Part shown: one piece after another, positions 1 through 7,270 of the stretch
How positions within the stretch are numbered: the stretch's first letter is position 1
How the letters are laid out: the number at the start of each line of letters is the position of its first letter
Assembly: GCA_017420125.1 (NCBI GenBank)
Contig: JAFOJR010000205.1
Location: 1 to 15,554 of the forward strand
DNA from: Oscillospiraceae bacterium
GTDB taxonomy: Bacteria; Bacillota; Clostridia; Oscillospirales; Oscillospiraceae
Reading direction: 5' to 3'
DNA: 15,554 nt
Position numbers and translations under genes: made by a program
The notes under the pieces: model-generated
What the model saw: only the letters and a program-made list of their open reading frames with translations
What the model was told of the DNA's origin: nothing
Database searches by the model: none

Positions 1-1
1 T

Positions 2-331
2 CAGAATCACCTGATTTCCACACTGGGATTTTCTGAAAAAGAAGCGGGGGAAATCATTGCTTCAGCCAAGCCAAAATACAAAAAGATCATTGGCAGGCTG
101 CCGGAATTTGAAAAGCGGATCGCTATAAAAAGAAAGCGAGAGGAACACAATGGTCAAAACAATATTGAAGATCGACGGGATGATGTGCGGCATGTGCGAA
201 GCCCACGTCTGCGATGCCATTCGAAAGGCAGTCCCCGCAGCCAGGAAGGTCACGGCCTCCCGAAGCAAAAAGGAAGCCTCCTTTCTGACAGAGGAGGCCG
301 TGGATGTGGGCAGGCTGAAAGCTGCCGTTAA
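2..331 (+). CDS. Partial unidentified protein, C-terminal part, possibly frameshifted
   Basis: The frame open from the left edge reads as protein-like sequence for about 50 codons: NHLISTLGFSEKEAGEII, then SAKPKYKKIIGRLPEFEK. After that it becomes Arg-rich and runs to a TAA at 329-331, overlapping the next gene by 180 bases in another frame; the overlapping part looks like a shadow of that gene. If one base is gained near 113, the frame instead reads EKADRYKKK and stops at TGA 166-168, just inside the next gene, which is a more natural end. The true 3' end is therefore uncertain (168 or 331). The LPEFEKxDRxK character faintly recalls small Clostridia proteins annotated as L-2-amino-thiazoline-4-carboxylic acid hydrolase-like, but this is recollection and not enough to name it. 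The start lies outside the window. Confidence 0.35.
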   Translation, partial: QNHLISTLGFSEKEAGEIIASAKPKYKKIIGRLPEFEKRIAIKRKREEHNGQNNIEDRRDDVRHVRSPRLRCHSKGSPRSQEGHGLPKQKGSLLSDRGGRGCGQAESCR

Positions 332-404
332 TGCGACAGGTTATTCGTGCCTGTCCGTGGAATCAGCCCCCTGTGAAAAGAAAGGTTTATTCAGACGAAA
401 ATGA
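150..404 (+). CDS. HMA-domain heavy-metal-binding protein (copper-chaperone-like)
   Basis: A small cytosolic protein of 84 residues with one heavy-metal-associated (HMA) fold. The metal loop is IDGMMCGMCEAHV, with the CxxC ligands at Cys13 and Cys16, and the later NATGYSC segment (about 61-67) matches the conserved GY/GF turn of this fold. CopZ/Atx1-type proteins bind Cu(I), or sometimes Zn/Cd, through this CxxC pair and hand it to a partner. A short basic tail ending FRRK follows the domain. AGAGG lies 7 nt before the ATG. Its stop overlaps the start of the ZIP transporter gene (ATGA), so the two are probably translated together. The metal cannot be decided from sequence; pairing with a ZIP importer rather than a P1B-type ATPase leaves copper, zinc or another metal open. 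Family assignment is secure, exact role inferred. Confidence 0.88.
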   Translation: MVKTILKIDGMMCGMCEAHVCDAIRKAVPAARKVTASRSKKEASFLTEEAVDVGRLKAAVNATGYSCLSVESAPCEKKGLFRRK

Positions 405-1189
405 AGACCGTTATGGGGGGACTTCTGATTCCCTTTATCGGCACAGCGTCCGGTGCCGCCTGTGTATTCTTCCTCAAAAAGGACCTGAAGGGCGGCGCGC
501 TGCGGGCCCTCACCGGCTTTGCGGCGGGGGTGATGGTGGCGGCGTCCATCTGGAGCCTGATCGTTCCGGCGATTGCGCAGTCGGCGGAGCGCGGAAGCTG
601 GGCCTTTCTTCCAGCCTTTATCGGTTTCTGGCTGGGGATTCTGTTTCTGCTCCTGCTGGATCACATCATCCCGCATCTGCACAGGCGCATGGATCAGGCA
701 GATCAGACGGAAGGCCCCAAAAGCAGTCTGGACCGGACCGTTATGATGGTCCTTGCCGTGACGCTTCACAACATTCCGGAAGGAATGGCGATAGGCGTGG
801 TCTATGCCGGGCTTATATCCGGCTCGGCCGACATCACGGCAGGCGGAGCGCTTGCTCTGGCACTTGGCATCGCAATCCAGAATTTCCCGGAAGGCGCAAT
901 CATCTCCATGCCGCTCTTCGCGGAAGGGAAAAGCAAGCCGAAGTCCTTCTGGCTGGGCGTCTTGTCCGGCGCGGTGGAGCCGGTCTTTGGCGGGTTGACC
1001 GTCTTGATTACGCGTCTAGTGGTTCCCGCGATGCCGTATCTCTTGTCTTTTGCGGCCGGCGCCATGCTGTATGTGGTCGTGGAGGAGCTGATTCCGGAGA
1101 TGTCTGCAGGCGAGCATTCCAACATCGGCGTCGTGTTCTTTGCTGTGGGATTCAGCCTGATGATGGCGCTGGATGTGGCGCTTGGATAG
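401..1189 (+). CDS. ZIP family metal transporter (GufA/ZupT-like)
   Basis: A 262-residue polytopic membrane protein, predicted to bring Zn(II) or other divalent metals into the cytosol. About eight hydrophobic segments are visible. The signature metal-site helices are present: HNIPEG at 123-128 and QNFPEG at 160-165, the paired motifs of TM4 and TM5 in ZIP proteins, plus Glu228/Glu229 in a later helix (VVVEELIPE). A His-rich loop, DHIIPHLH (87-94), precedes TM4 and could sample metal. Length is typical of the GufA subfamily. The ATG overlaps the TGA of the HMA gene and lacks a good ribosome binding site of its own, which suggests translational coupling. The 158-base gap that follows has no convincing terminator or promoter, so co-transcription with the downstream methyltransferase genes is possible. 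Metal specificity is not readable from sequence. Confidence 0.93.
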   Translation: MKTVMGGLLIPFIGTASGAACVFFLKKDLKGGALRALTGFAAGVMVAASIWSLIVPAIAQSAERGSWAFLPAFIGFWLGILFLLLLDHIIPHLHRRMDQADQTEGPKSSLDRTVMMVLAVTLHNIPEGMAIGVVYAGLISGSADITAGGALALALGIAIQNFPEGAIISMPLFAEGKSKPKSFWLGVLSGAVEPVFGGLTVLITRLVVPAMPYLLSFAAGAMLYVVVEELIPEMSAGEHSNIGVVFFAVGFSLMMALDVALG

Positions 1190-1347
1190 GGCGGTTAAAC
1201 AGAGCGTTTGAACAGAGCGCTCGCATGGAAAACCACATTGAGAAATCCCTTTGGGAAACACAGCCCCCTTTCCGCTCCACATGACGGATCCCGCGCTGAT
1301 ACGAAAGAAAATGCGGGGAATACGCCACTTGGAAAGGTAAAAACGAA

Positions 1348-2133
1348 ATGAAACCTGATTATAAAAACTGGATGCCGCAAGGCATGATACGCTCTGCAGT
1401 CCTGATCACGGTCATTTTCCTGCTTCTCTTTGTTGTCTTCGGACTGACAGGGATTGTTTCGGGAACAGGGAAAACGGTGCTGTTTATTCTCTTTTTGCTG
1501 GGAACGATCATCGGCCTGTGCGTTTCAGTCTGGATGATCCTTCTGCACCGCGCCTTCTCTTACGATGGCAAGCGGCAGCTGTCAAAGCAGATCATAGAAG
1601 GGATTGCGGCATATGTGAAGCTCCCCGACGGCGGCGAGGGGTTGGATGTAGGCTGCGGAAGCGGTGCGCTTGCCATCGCCTGCGCCAAACGAAATCCAAA
1701 TGCTTCCTTCATGGGGATGGACCGCTGGGGCAGGGAATACGCCTCCTTCAACAAACCGCTCTGCGAAAGCAATGCCAGAGCGGAAGGGGTAAGCAACATT
1801 CGTTTTGCCCGCGGTGATGCGGCTCATCTGGACTTTCCGGATGCGCGCTTCGACGCGGTCACAAGCAATTACGTCTACCATAATATTTCCGGCGACCGGC
1901 AGGCGCTCCTTCTGGAGACACTGCGTGTGTTGAAAAAGGGCGGAACATTTGCCATTCATGACATCTTTTCCAAGTTGAAATACGGAGATATGCAGGCGTT
2001 CGTGAAAAAGCTCCGGGACCTTGGATATGAAAGCGTTCGGCTGATTGATACGACAAACGGCAAGTTCATGACAAAGCGGGAGTCCGCTTGGATGGGGTTG
2101 GCCGGATCAGCCCTGCTTGTGGGAAAGAAATGA
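1348..2133 (+). CDS. Membrane-anchored class I SAM-dependent methyltransferase
   Basis: A 261-residue protein with two N-terminal hydrophobic helices (about 14-36 and 43-66), then a cytosolic Rossmann-type methyltransferase domain. SAM-binding motif I is GLDVGCGSG (98-106), the acidic residue after strand beta2 is Asp125 (GMDRW), the adenine-side region is GDAAHLDFPD (156-165), and LKKGGTF (195-201) is the usual post-motif III element. GGAAAGG lies 10 nt upstream of the ATG. The substrate cannot be predicted. The membrane anchor suggests a lipid, quinone-like or membrane-associated acceptor, but that is inference. The stop falls 8 bases before the chosen start of a second methyltransferase gene, so the pair is probably co-translated. 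The catalytic domain resembles general methyltransferase domain 11/25 proteins; the anchor is the unusual part. Confidence 0.85.
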   Translation: MKPDYKNWMPQGMIRSAVLITVIFLLLFVVFGLTGIVSGTGKTVLFILFLLGTIIGLCVSVWMILLHRAFSYDGKRQLSKQIIEGIAAYVKLPDGGEGLDVGCGSGALAIACAKRNPNASFMGMDRWGREYASFNKPLCESNARAEGVSNIRFARGDAAHLDFPDARFDAVTSNYVYHNISGDRQALLLETLRVLKKGGTFAIHDIFSKLKYGDMQAFVKKLRDLGYESVRLIDTTNGKFMTKRESAWMGLAGSALLVGKK

Positions 2134-2141
2134 GGGGACAT

Positions 2142-2765
2142 ATGGGACTTTTCAAAAAGGTTTTGAATCAGACACGCAAACCGGAGGGCTTCCTCGGTAA
2201 GCTGATGGTGGGCGGCATGAACGGCGGCCATGCCAGGCTTGCCGACTGGGGAATGTCACATTTGAACGGGATCACAGCCAGCAACATCGCCGAACTGGGC
2301 TGTGGCGGCGGCAGAAATGCCGGAGAACTTTTGAAATTATATCCAAAAGCAAAACTCACGGCTTTGGATTATTCGGCGCTTTCAGTGGAGAAGACAAAAG
2401 CATTCAACAAAACGATGCTCGCGGCAGGCAGATGTGAAGTTCTTCAAGGCAATGTTACGAGCCTTCCCTTTGAAACCGAGACCTTCGACTTGGCCACTGC
2501 CTTTGAAACGGTCTATTTCTGGCCGGAGCTGGAACAGTGCTTTGCGGAAGTCCGCCGCGTGCTGAAACCCGGCAGTACATTCTTAATCTGCAATGAATCC
2601 GACGGAACGGATAAAACTGCTCAAAAATATGAAAAGATCATAGACGGCATGAAGTGTTATACAGCAGAGCAGCTCACCGCAGCGCTACAGGCAGCCGGAT
2701 TCTCTGAAATCAAAACAGATCACCATGCGGGAAGACCGTGGCTCACGGTTGTGGCAAGGAAATGA
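2142..2765 (+). CDS. Class I SAM-dependent methyltransferase
   Basis: A 207-residue soluble methyltransferase. SAM motif I is AELGCGGGRN (50-59), the acidic strand-beta2 residue is Asp76 (TALDYS), NVTSLPFETETFD (104-116) is the adenine-contacting stretch, and LKPGSTF (141-147) follows. The N-terminus, MGLFKKVLNQTRKPEGFLGK, has the look of a methyltransferase subfamily common in Clostridia. The open frame extends 18 codons upstream, into the previous gene, to an ATG at 2088. I chose the ATG at 2142 because AGGGG sits 4 nt before it; an ATG at 2130 overlapping the previous stop is a weaker alternative. The last gene of the plus-strand block, it is followed by an intrinsic terminator. The substrate is unknown; no cyclase, kinase or resistance partner nearby points to one. 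Confidence 0.87.
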   Translation: MGLFKKVLNQTRKPEGFLGKLMVGGMNGGHARLADWGMSHLNGITASNIAELGCGGGRNAGELLKLYPKAKLTALDYSALSVEKTKAFNKTMLAAGRCEVLQGNVTSLPFETETFDLATAFETVYFWPELEQCFAEVRRVLKPGSTFLICNESDGTDKTAQKYEKIIDGMKCYTAEQLTAALQAAGFSEIKTDHHAGRPWLTVVARK

Positions 2766-2803
2766 GATCATCCTGCTGCTGACAAAACCGGTATTGCGGC
2801 AGA

Positions 2804-2833
2804 AAATGGCATGACCCAAAGATCATGCCATTT
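2804..2833. repeat. Perfect 11-bp inverted repeat at convergent gene ends
   Basis: AAATGGCATGA and TCATGCCATTT form a perfect 11-bp stem around an 8-base loop. It lies between the converging methyltransferase and corA genes. On the minus strand the stem is followed by TTTTCTG, so it may serve as a weak terminator or 3'-end stabiliser for corA. On the plus strand it precedes the stronger terminator. Confidence 0.6.
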
Positions 2834-2860
2834 CCGAAAGCGATAAAATTGTCTTGCACG

Positions 2861-2889
2861 CCCCGAGGCCATGCGGCTTCGGGGTTTTT
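2861..2889 (+). terminator. Rho-independent terminator of the plus-strand block
   Basis: CCCCGAGGCC pairs with GGCTTCGGGG (10 bp including one G-U) around the four-base loop ATGC and is followed at once by TTTTT. It lies about 95 bases after the second methyltransferase stop and just beyond the 3' end of the converging corA gene. Confidence 0.85.
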
Positions 2890-2892
2890 GCC

Positions 2893-3816
2893 TCAAAACA
2901 GGTCCTTTTTCTTCAAAATCACGCCGACGATGAGAATGAGCACCAGCGAAATGACAATGGGAAGCCACCAGTAATTGGCAAACGGAAGGCCCGCCACGTT
3001 CATGCCGTAAAACCCGAATACAATATTGGGAATGGTGATCAAAATCGTCAGGCTGGTCAGAATTTTCATGATGACGTTCAAATTGTTGGAAATCACAGAG
3101 GCATATGCGTCCATCATGCCTGACAGAATGGACGAATAGATATTCGCCATTTCAATGGCCTGACGCACTTCGATGAGAACGTCTTCCAGAAGGTCCTGAT
3201 CTTCTTCATACAATGTGATAATGCGGCCCCGCAGAATCTTTTCCAGCGTCACCTCATTCGCTTTCAGCGAGGTGTTGAAATAGACCAGAGATTTTTCCAG
3301 GTCCAGAAGCTGGATCAGTTCCTTGTTCCGCTGGGATTTATACAGCTGCATCTGCATATAGGTGGACAGCTTGTCAATCTGCTTTAAGCATTGGAGATAC
3401 CGGCCGGACAGCCGCAGCAGCATATGGAAAATAAAGCTGGTCTTCTGGGACGTTCTGGCGTTTTTTACCAGCCCGTCCTGGAATTCCCGAATGACGGGGA
3501 TTTCCTTCAGGCATACGGTGATAATATTGTCTTCCGTGACGATGATCCCCATGGGGAGCGTGTAGTACAGCAGCGCGTCTTTCTGCTCTTCCACCGGCAC
3601 GTCCACGATGATCAGGGTCTGTCCGTCCTCCATGTCAATACGGGAGGTTTCCTCTTCGTCCAGCGCGGCACGAAGAAAATCTTCTTCCACGTTCAGTGCT
3701 TGGGATACGCGGGAAATTTCTTCTTCATTTGGGTAAATCAAGCTAATCCAGGACCCTTTTTCAAAGTTCTGTATTCGCGTCATTTTCCCATCGATTGTCT
3801 TATGCAGTGACAGCAT
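2893..3816 (-). CDS. corA: CorA family magnesium/cobalt transporter
   Basis: A 307-residue inner-membrane channel protein for Mg(II), and often Co(II), forming a funnel-shaped pentamer in characterised members. The N-terminal two thirds is a soluble, acidic, helix-rich cytosolic domain. The two C-terminal membrane helices are at about 248-270 and 284-301. The family hallmark YGMN (270-273) sits at the end of the first helix, followed by a short periplasmic-side loop. The protein ends with the basic tail KKKDLF. KTIDGKM near the N-terminus fits relatives, so I kept the upstream ATG although the ribosome binding site is poor: GAAGGGA is about 13 nt away and AGGA is too close. It follows ftsZ after 99 bases containing a strong hairpin, and no clear promoter is seen there. 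It is probably not functionally part of the division cluster. Confidence 0.94.
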   Translation of the reverse strand: MLSLHKTIDGKMTRIQNFEKGSWISLIYPNEEEISRVSQALNVEEDFLRAALDEEETSRIDMEDGQTLIIVDVPVEEQKDALLYYTLPMGIIVTEDNIITVCLKEIPVIREFQDGLVKNARTSQKTSFIFHMLLRLSGRYLQCLKQIDKLSTYMQMQLYKSQRNKELIQLLDLEKSLVYFNTSLKANEVTLEKILRGRIITLYEEDQDLLEDVLIEVRQAIEMANIYSSILSGMMDAYASVISNNLNVIMKILTSLTILITIPNIVFGFYGMNVAGLPFANYWWLPIVISLVLILIVGVILKKKDLF

Positions 3817-3861
3817 TCCTGACCACGTCCCTTCGCTCTTTTATTCCCCTCGACAACATCA

Positions 3862-3888
3862 CGGGGACGCGTTTTGCACGCGTCCCCG
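3862..3888 (-). terminator. GC-rich hairpin after ftsZ, possible terminator
   Basis: CGGGGACGCG and CGCGTCCCCG form a perfect 10-bp stem around a 7-base loop, placed between the ftsZ stop and the corA start. On the minus strand the bases after the stem are TGATGTTGTC, a poor T-tract, so termination may be partial or Rho-assisted; on the plus strand AAAAGTTTTG follows. It most likely marks the 3' end of the division operon, with some read-through into corA. Confidence 0.55.
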
Positions 3889-3915
3889 AAAAGTTTTGTT
3901 ACGCTGATTGCTTCC

Positions 3916-4992
3916 TTATGATTGATTGAAAATTTTGAAGATTTCGTCGATAGAGCCGGCGTCATCCCGCAGGGAATCGCTCCGGTCTTCTCCCAGTCTG
4001 TTTGCGGCGGATGTAAAAGGATTTTCCTCATCATCTTCCTTGTCAAATCCGGTGGCGATCACCGTGACCCGCAGTTCATCCTCCAATTCATCATCAAAGG
4101 TTGCGCCGAAGATGATCAGCGCGTCCTTATGCGCGGCCTGCTGCACCAGATTGGCGGCAGTTTCCACTTCTTCCAGACCGATGTCCTTGCTGCCGGTCAC
4201 GTTGACCAGTACGCCTCTTGCGCCGTTGATGGAGGTTTCCAGAAGCGGGCTGGAGATGGCCATCTTGGCGGCTTCTTCTGCTTTGTTCTTTCCTGCGCCG
4301 CGGCCAACGCCCATATGGGCCAGACCGGCATCTTTCATGATGGCAGAAACGTCTGCAAAGTCCAGATTGATGAAACCGGTATTTTTAATCAGGTCGGAAA
4401 TACTCTGCACTGCCTGACGCAGCACGTCGTCCGCGATATCAAACGCATTGGCAAAGGTGATTTTCTGATCCACAGCCAGCTTCAGGCGTTCGTTGGGGAT
4501 GATCACCAGAGAGTCCACCCGGGAGCGCAGTTCTTCGATGCCCTGTTCAGCCTGCTCCATTCGCCGGCGGCCTTCAAACCCAAAGGGCTTTGTCACAACG
4601 CCAACGGTGAGGATGCCCAGTTCCTTGGCCACGTCCGCCACAATGGGGGCGCCGCCTGTCCCTGTTCCGCCGCCCATGCCGGCTGTAATGAACACCATAT
4701 CGGTCTGTTCCAGCGCCTTTGCAATCTGGCCGCGGTTTTCTTCTGCGGATTTCCGGCCCATTTCCGGGTCGGAGCCTGCGCCCTGACCATGGGTCAGTTT
4801 CTCGCCTATCTGAATTTTATACGTCGCGCTGGACACACCAAGCGCCTGCTTGTCTGTGTTGACTGCAATAAAATCGATGCCTTTTACGCCGGATTCCACC
4901 ATGCGGTTCACGACATTATTGCCGCCGCCGCCAATACCCAGTACTTTAATGGTAACAACAGTATCCGGCCCTGTTTCTACTCCAAACGCCAT
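3916..4992 (-). CDS. ftsZ: Cell division protein FtsZ
   Basis: The tubulin-like GTPase that polymerises into the Z ring at mid-cell. In 358 residues: a very short N-terminal extension, the nucleotide-binding GIGGGGNN loop (19-26), the tubulin signature GGGTGTG (107-113), and the T7 synergy loop NLDFAD (209-214), whose Asp211 and Asp214 complete the GTPase site of the next subunit. The linker after about residue 318 is short and acidic. The extreme C-terminus reads SIDEIFKIFNQS rather than the common DIPxFLRR-type peptide that binds FtsA, SepF and others. The ribosome binding site is AGGAGG, 8 nt before the ATG. A near-consensus promoter lies upstream, so ftsZ can probably be expressed separately from the rest of the cluster. 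ftsA, usually its upstream neighbour, is absent; ftsQ takes that place. Confidence 0.99.
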   Translation of the reverse strand: MAFGVETGPDTVVTIKVLGIGGGGNNVVNRMVESGVKGIDFIAVNTDKQALGVSSATYKIQIGEKLTHGQGAGSDPEMGRKSAEENRGQIAKALEQTDMVFITAGMGGGTGTGGAPIVADVAKELGILTVGVVTKPFGFEGRRRMEQAEQGIEELRSRVDSLVIIPNERLKLAVDQKITFANAFDIADDVLRQAVQSISDLIKNTGFINLDFADVSAIMKDAGLAHMGVGRGAGKNKAEEAAKMAISSPLLETSINGARGVLVNVTGSKDIGLEEVETAANLVQQAAHKDALIIFGATFDDELEDELRVTVIATGFDKEDDEENPFTSAANRLGEDRSDSLRDDAGSIDEIFKIFNQS

Positions 4993-5075
4993 TAAACTTT
5001 CCTCCTGTGTTCAACATATTGAAAAGGGTTTTTTACAACCCATGCTTTCTGCCTCCAAAAAACATATACACGTCT

Positions 5076-5104
5076 ATTTTATGCTTAAATCTTCTTAAGG
5101 TCAA
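5076..5104 (-). promoter_or_regulatory. Sigma-A-type promoter upstream of ftsZ
   Basis: Read on the minus strand, the -35 box is TTGACC (5104-5099, 5 of 6 to TTGACA) and the -10 box is TAAAAT (5081-5076, 5 of 6 to TATAAT), separated by exactly 17 nt. It lies in the 169-base ftsQ-ftsZ spacer and would give ftsZ a 5' leader of roughly 75 nt. That leader contains a small 5-bp hairpin (5026-5041). Confidence 0.65.
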
Positions 5105-5161
5105 TACTTCCCTGCATTTTTTCTGCAAACTTTTCGCAAACAATTCCCTTTTCGCCTGCGT

Positions 5162-5953
5162 TCAGCGGTTCTCCGCGGCAGTCGGGATATACCTCGGATT
5201 CTCTCCGGTGTAGTCGATTGTCCCGGTTTCATTGCTCTGCAGAGATTCCAGAACCTTCTTTAAAAAGCCTATTTTATATGTATAATCACAGTCTGTATTG
5301 ATCCGAATGGTAAACCGCTGCTCATATTCCAGTTCCGCCACGCCTTCCTCCGACAGGTCGATACTCTGGAGATGGGAAACCAGGTCGTTTTCCACCAGCG
5401 CGCCAAACAGCGCTTTATAATATTCCCTCCGCGGGTCGTCCGCCTCCAGCGTCAGTTCGCTCCCCTGCACGGGAGTCAGAATGGAAAGCCCTGTCACTTC
5501 GGGATAGCTTCCCGGTGATTCCACTTTTTCCAGCAGCTTGCCCTTTTGGTCCACCACCCAGTATCCGTCCTGCCAGGAAATGACCCCGATGGGCACACAT
5601 TCTTCCACGGAAATCACCAAAGCGTCGGGCAGCCTGCGCCGGATCACGATATGGTCCAGATACGGCATCGCCTCCGCAAGGCGATTGATGACAGAAAATT
5701 TGTTGATTAAAAATAAATTATCCCCTTCCGAGACGCCGGCAACTTCCAGAATCTCCTCTTCCGAATACCGCTGGGCCCCCGTCACTTCGATTCGGTTTAC
5801 TTTGAAAAAGACGATGCAGCCGGCCACGATGGCAACACAGACCAGAATCAAGCAAAAGAATTTATATAAAAAGCCGAACCTGCTCTTGCGGCGTCTGCGC
5901 CGCTTCCTCTTCCATGGTTCACGCGAGTTCACTTTTATTTTTTTCTGCGCCAC
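5162..5953 (-). CDS. ftsQ: Cell division protein FtsQ/DivIB
   Basis: A bitopic division protein that links early and late divisome components and stabilises FtsL/FtsB-type partners. In 263 residues: a strongly basic cytosolic N-terminus (about 1-26, with RKRRRRRK), one membrane helix (about 28-50), a POTRA domain beginning VNRIEVTGAQRYSEEEI (52-68) and running to about 118, then a beta domain of the FtsQ/DivIB type (YWVVDQKGKLL at 131-141). The start codon is GTG, with AAAGGAGGT about 7 nt upstream, a near-perfect ribosome binding site. It follows murA with 32 bases between the genes. Small size and a single POTRA domain match Gram-positive DivIB. Confidence 0.93.
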   Translation of the reverse strand: MAQKKIKVNSREPWKRKRRRRRKSRFGFLYKFFCLILVCVAIVAGCIVFFKVNRIEVTGAQRYSEEEILEVAGVSEGDNLFLINKFSVINRLAEAMPYLDHIVIRRRLPDALVISVEECVPIGVISWQDGYWVVDQKGKLLEKVESPGSYPEVTGLSILTPVQGSELTLEADDPRREYYKALFGALVENDLVSHLQSIDLSEEGVAELEYEQRFTIRINTDCDYTYKIGFLKKVLESLQSNETGTIDYTGENPRYIPTAAENR

Positions 5954-5985
5954 AGCCGCACCTCCTTTCCGAACCTTCTGACCCC

Positions 5986-7242
5986 TCAGCGGTCCAGTCT
6001 CCGAATCTCCGCGCCCAAACTGCGCAGGGTTTCCTCTAAATTTTCATAGCCCCGGTCAATATGATCCAAACCGGTAATCCGGGTTTCTCCTTCCGCGCCC
6101 AGACCTGCCACCACCAGCGCCGCGCCGCCGCGCAGATCCGTGGCCTGCACCGCCGCGCCATGGAGCTTTTCCACGCCGCACACCACGGCTACCCGTCCTT
6201 CGACACGAATATCCGCCCCCATGCGCATCAGCTCCGCTGCGTGCCGGTAGCGGTTTTCAAAAATATTTTCCACAAATACGGTGGTTCCCCTGCTTTTGGC
6301 CAAAGCGGCCATCATGGGCGCCTGGGCGTCTGTGGGAAACCCCGGGTAAGGCGCCGTCCGCACCGGACACACGCCCCGAAGCCCGCCGCGGCAGGACAGG
6401 GAAATCCAGTCGTTTCCGCTGCGAATACTGCAGCCGGCCTGGCTTAAGGCGGCCGCCACAGTGGAAAGCTGGCGGTAATCCACCCCCAGCAGCCTGATTT
6501 CGCCCCCGGCGGCAGCGGCGGCCGTCAAATACGTCGCCGCCACAATCCGATCTGCCATAATGGTATAGCTGCACCCATGGAGGGGCTGCCCGCCTTCAAT
6601 CAGGATGGTGGAACTGCCGGCCCCTCGGACCCGGGCCCCCATGGCGCGCAGAAATCCCTGCAAATCCACAATTTCCGGCTCGCGGGCCGCGTTGTTGATC
6701 ACCGTCAGTCCCCTGGCACAGCAGGCGGCCAGCATGGCATTTTCCGTCGCGCCCACGCTGGGAATGGACAAATTCAATTCCCAGCCCCGGAGCCCATGGG
6801 TCCGGCAGATTAAATTCCCGCCGGTTTCTTCAATGGACGCGCCCAATGCACCCAACGCGGACAGGTGCAGGTCAATGGGCCGGCTGCCCAGTTCGCAGCC
6901 CCCCGGAAAACTCATGTGCGCCTGCCCTGTGCGGCCTAAAATCGCCCCCAGAAAAATCACGGAGGAGCGCATTTCCCGCATCAGCCGGTCCGGGACGTCG
7001 CAGCGGTTCAGCGGACCGGAGTCCACCACCACGGTGCTCCCTTCCCGCTTCACCCGGCAGCCCAAATGTTCCAGAATTTCAATGGAGGCGTCCACATCCG
7101 TCAAATCCGGGCAATTATGTAATACACTTTCTGCTCCGCTGAGAATACTGGCGGCCAAAATGGGAAGCACACTGTTTTTGGCCCCGTGAACCGAAACCGT
7201 ACCGGAGAGCCGGTTTCCGCCCAACACTCGTATTTCTTTCAT
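5986..7242 (-). CDS. murA: UDP-N-acetylglucosamine 1-carboxyvinyltransferase MurA
   Basis: Catalyses the first committed step of peptidoglycan synthesis: transfer of enolpyruvate from PEP to UDP-GlcNAc in the cytosol. It is the target of fosfomycin. The protein has 418 residues from the ATG at 7242. The frame is open 26 codons further up, but GGGGGAG lies about 6 nt before this ATG, and MKEIRVLGGNRLSG is the expected family start. Visible active-site residues are Lys22-Asn23 in HGAKN, the fosfomycin-reactive Cys116 in FPGGCELGSRP, Asp305 in FPTDAQAP, and Arg371 in DLRGG. The Cys is not the Asp found in naturally fosfomycin-resistant enzymes. The gene sits between murG and ftsQ; many relatives also keep a second MurA elsewhere, so which paralogue this is cannot be told here. 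Confidence 0.96.
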   Translation of the reverse strand: MKEIRVLGGNRLSGTVSVHGAKNSVLPILAASILSGAESVLHNCPDLTDVDASIEILEHLGCRVKREGSTVVVDSGPLNRCDVPDRLMREMRSSVIFLGAILGRTGQAHMSFPGGCELGSRPIDLHLSALGALGASIEETGGNLICRTHGLRGWELNLSIPSVGATENAMLAACCARGLTVINNAAREPEIVDLQGFLRAMGARVRGAGSSTILIEGGQPLHGCSYTIMADRIVAATYLTAAAAAGGEIRLLGVDYRQLSTVAAALSQAGCSIRSGNDWISLSCRGGLRGVCPVRTAPYPGFPTDAQAPMMAALAKSRGTTVFVENIFENRYRHAAELMRMGADIRVEGRVAVVCGVEKLHGAAVQATDLRGGAALVVAGLGAEGETRITGLDHIDRGYENLEETLRSLGAEIRRLDR

Positions 7243-7270
7243 ACTCTTCTCCCCCGCATCTGCGTTCTTT

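Noticed and set aside
331..1284. Plus-strand 317-codon frame overlapping the ZIP transporter
   Set aside because: Arg/Gly-rich shadow in another frame; the ZIP protein carries the paired HNxPEG/QNxPEG motifs.
1190..1347. Promoter or terminator between the ZIP gene and the first methyltransferase; direct repeat AACAGAGCG at 1198-1206 and 1211-1219
   Set aside because: No -35/-10 pair with good spacing, only a 4-bp stem, and the short repeat has just two copies.
3922..4995. Plus-strand open frame of 357 codons antisense to ftsZ
   Set aside because: It mirrors ftsZ almost exactly; composition is rich in His, Cys and Gln as expected of a shadow frame, with no domain recognised, while ftsZ on the other strand is certain.
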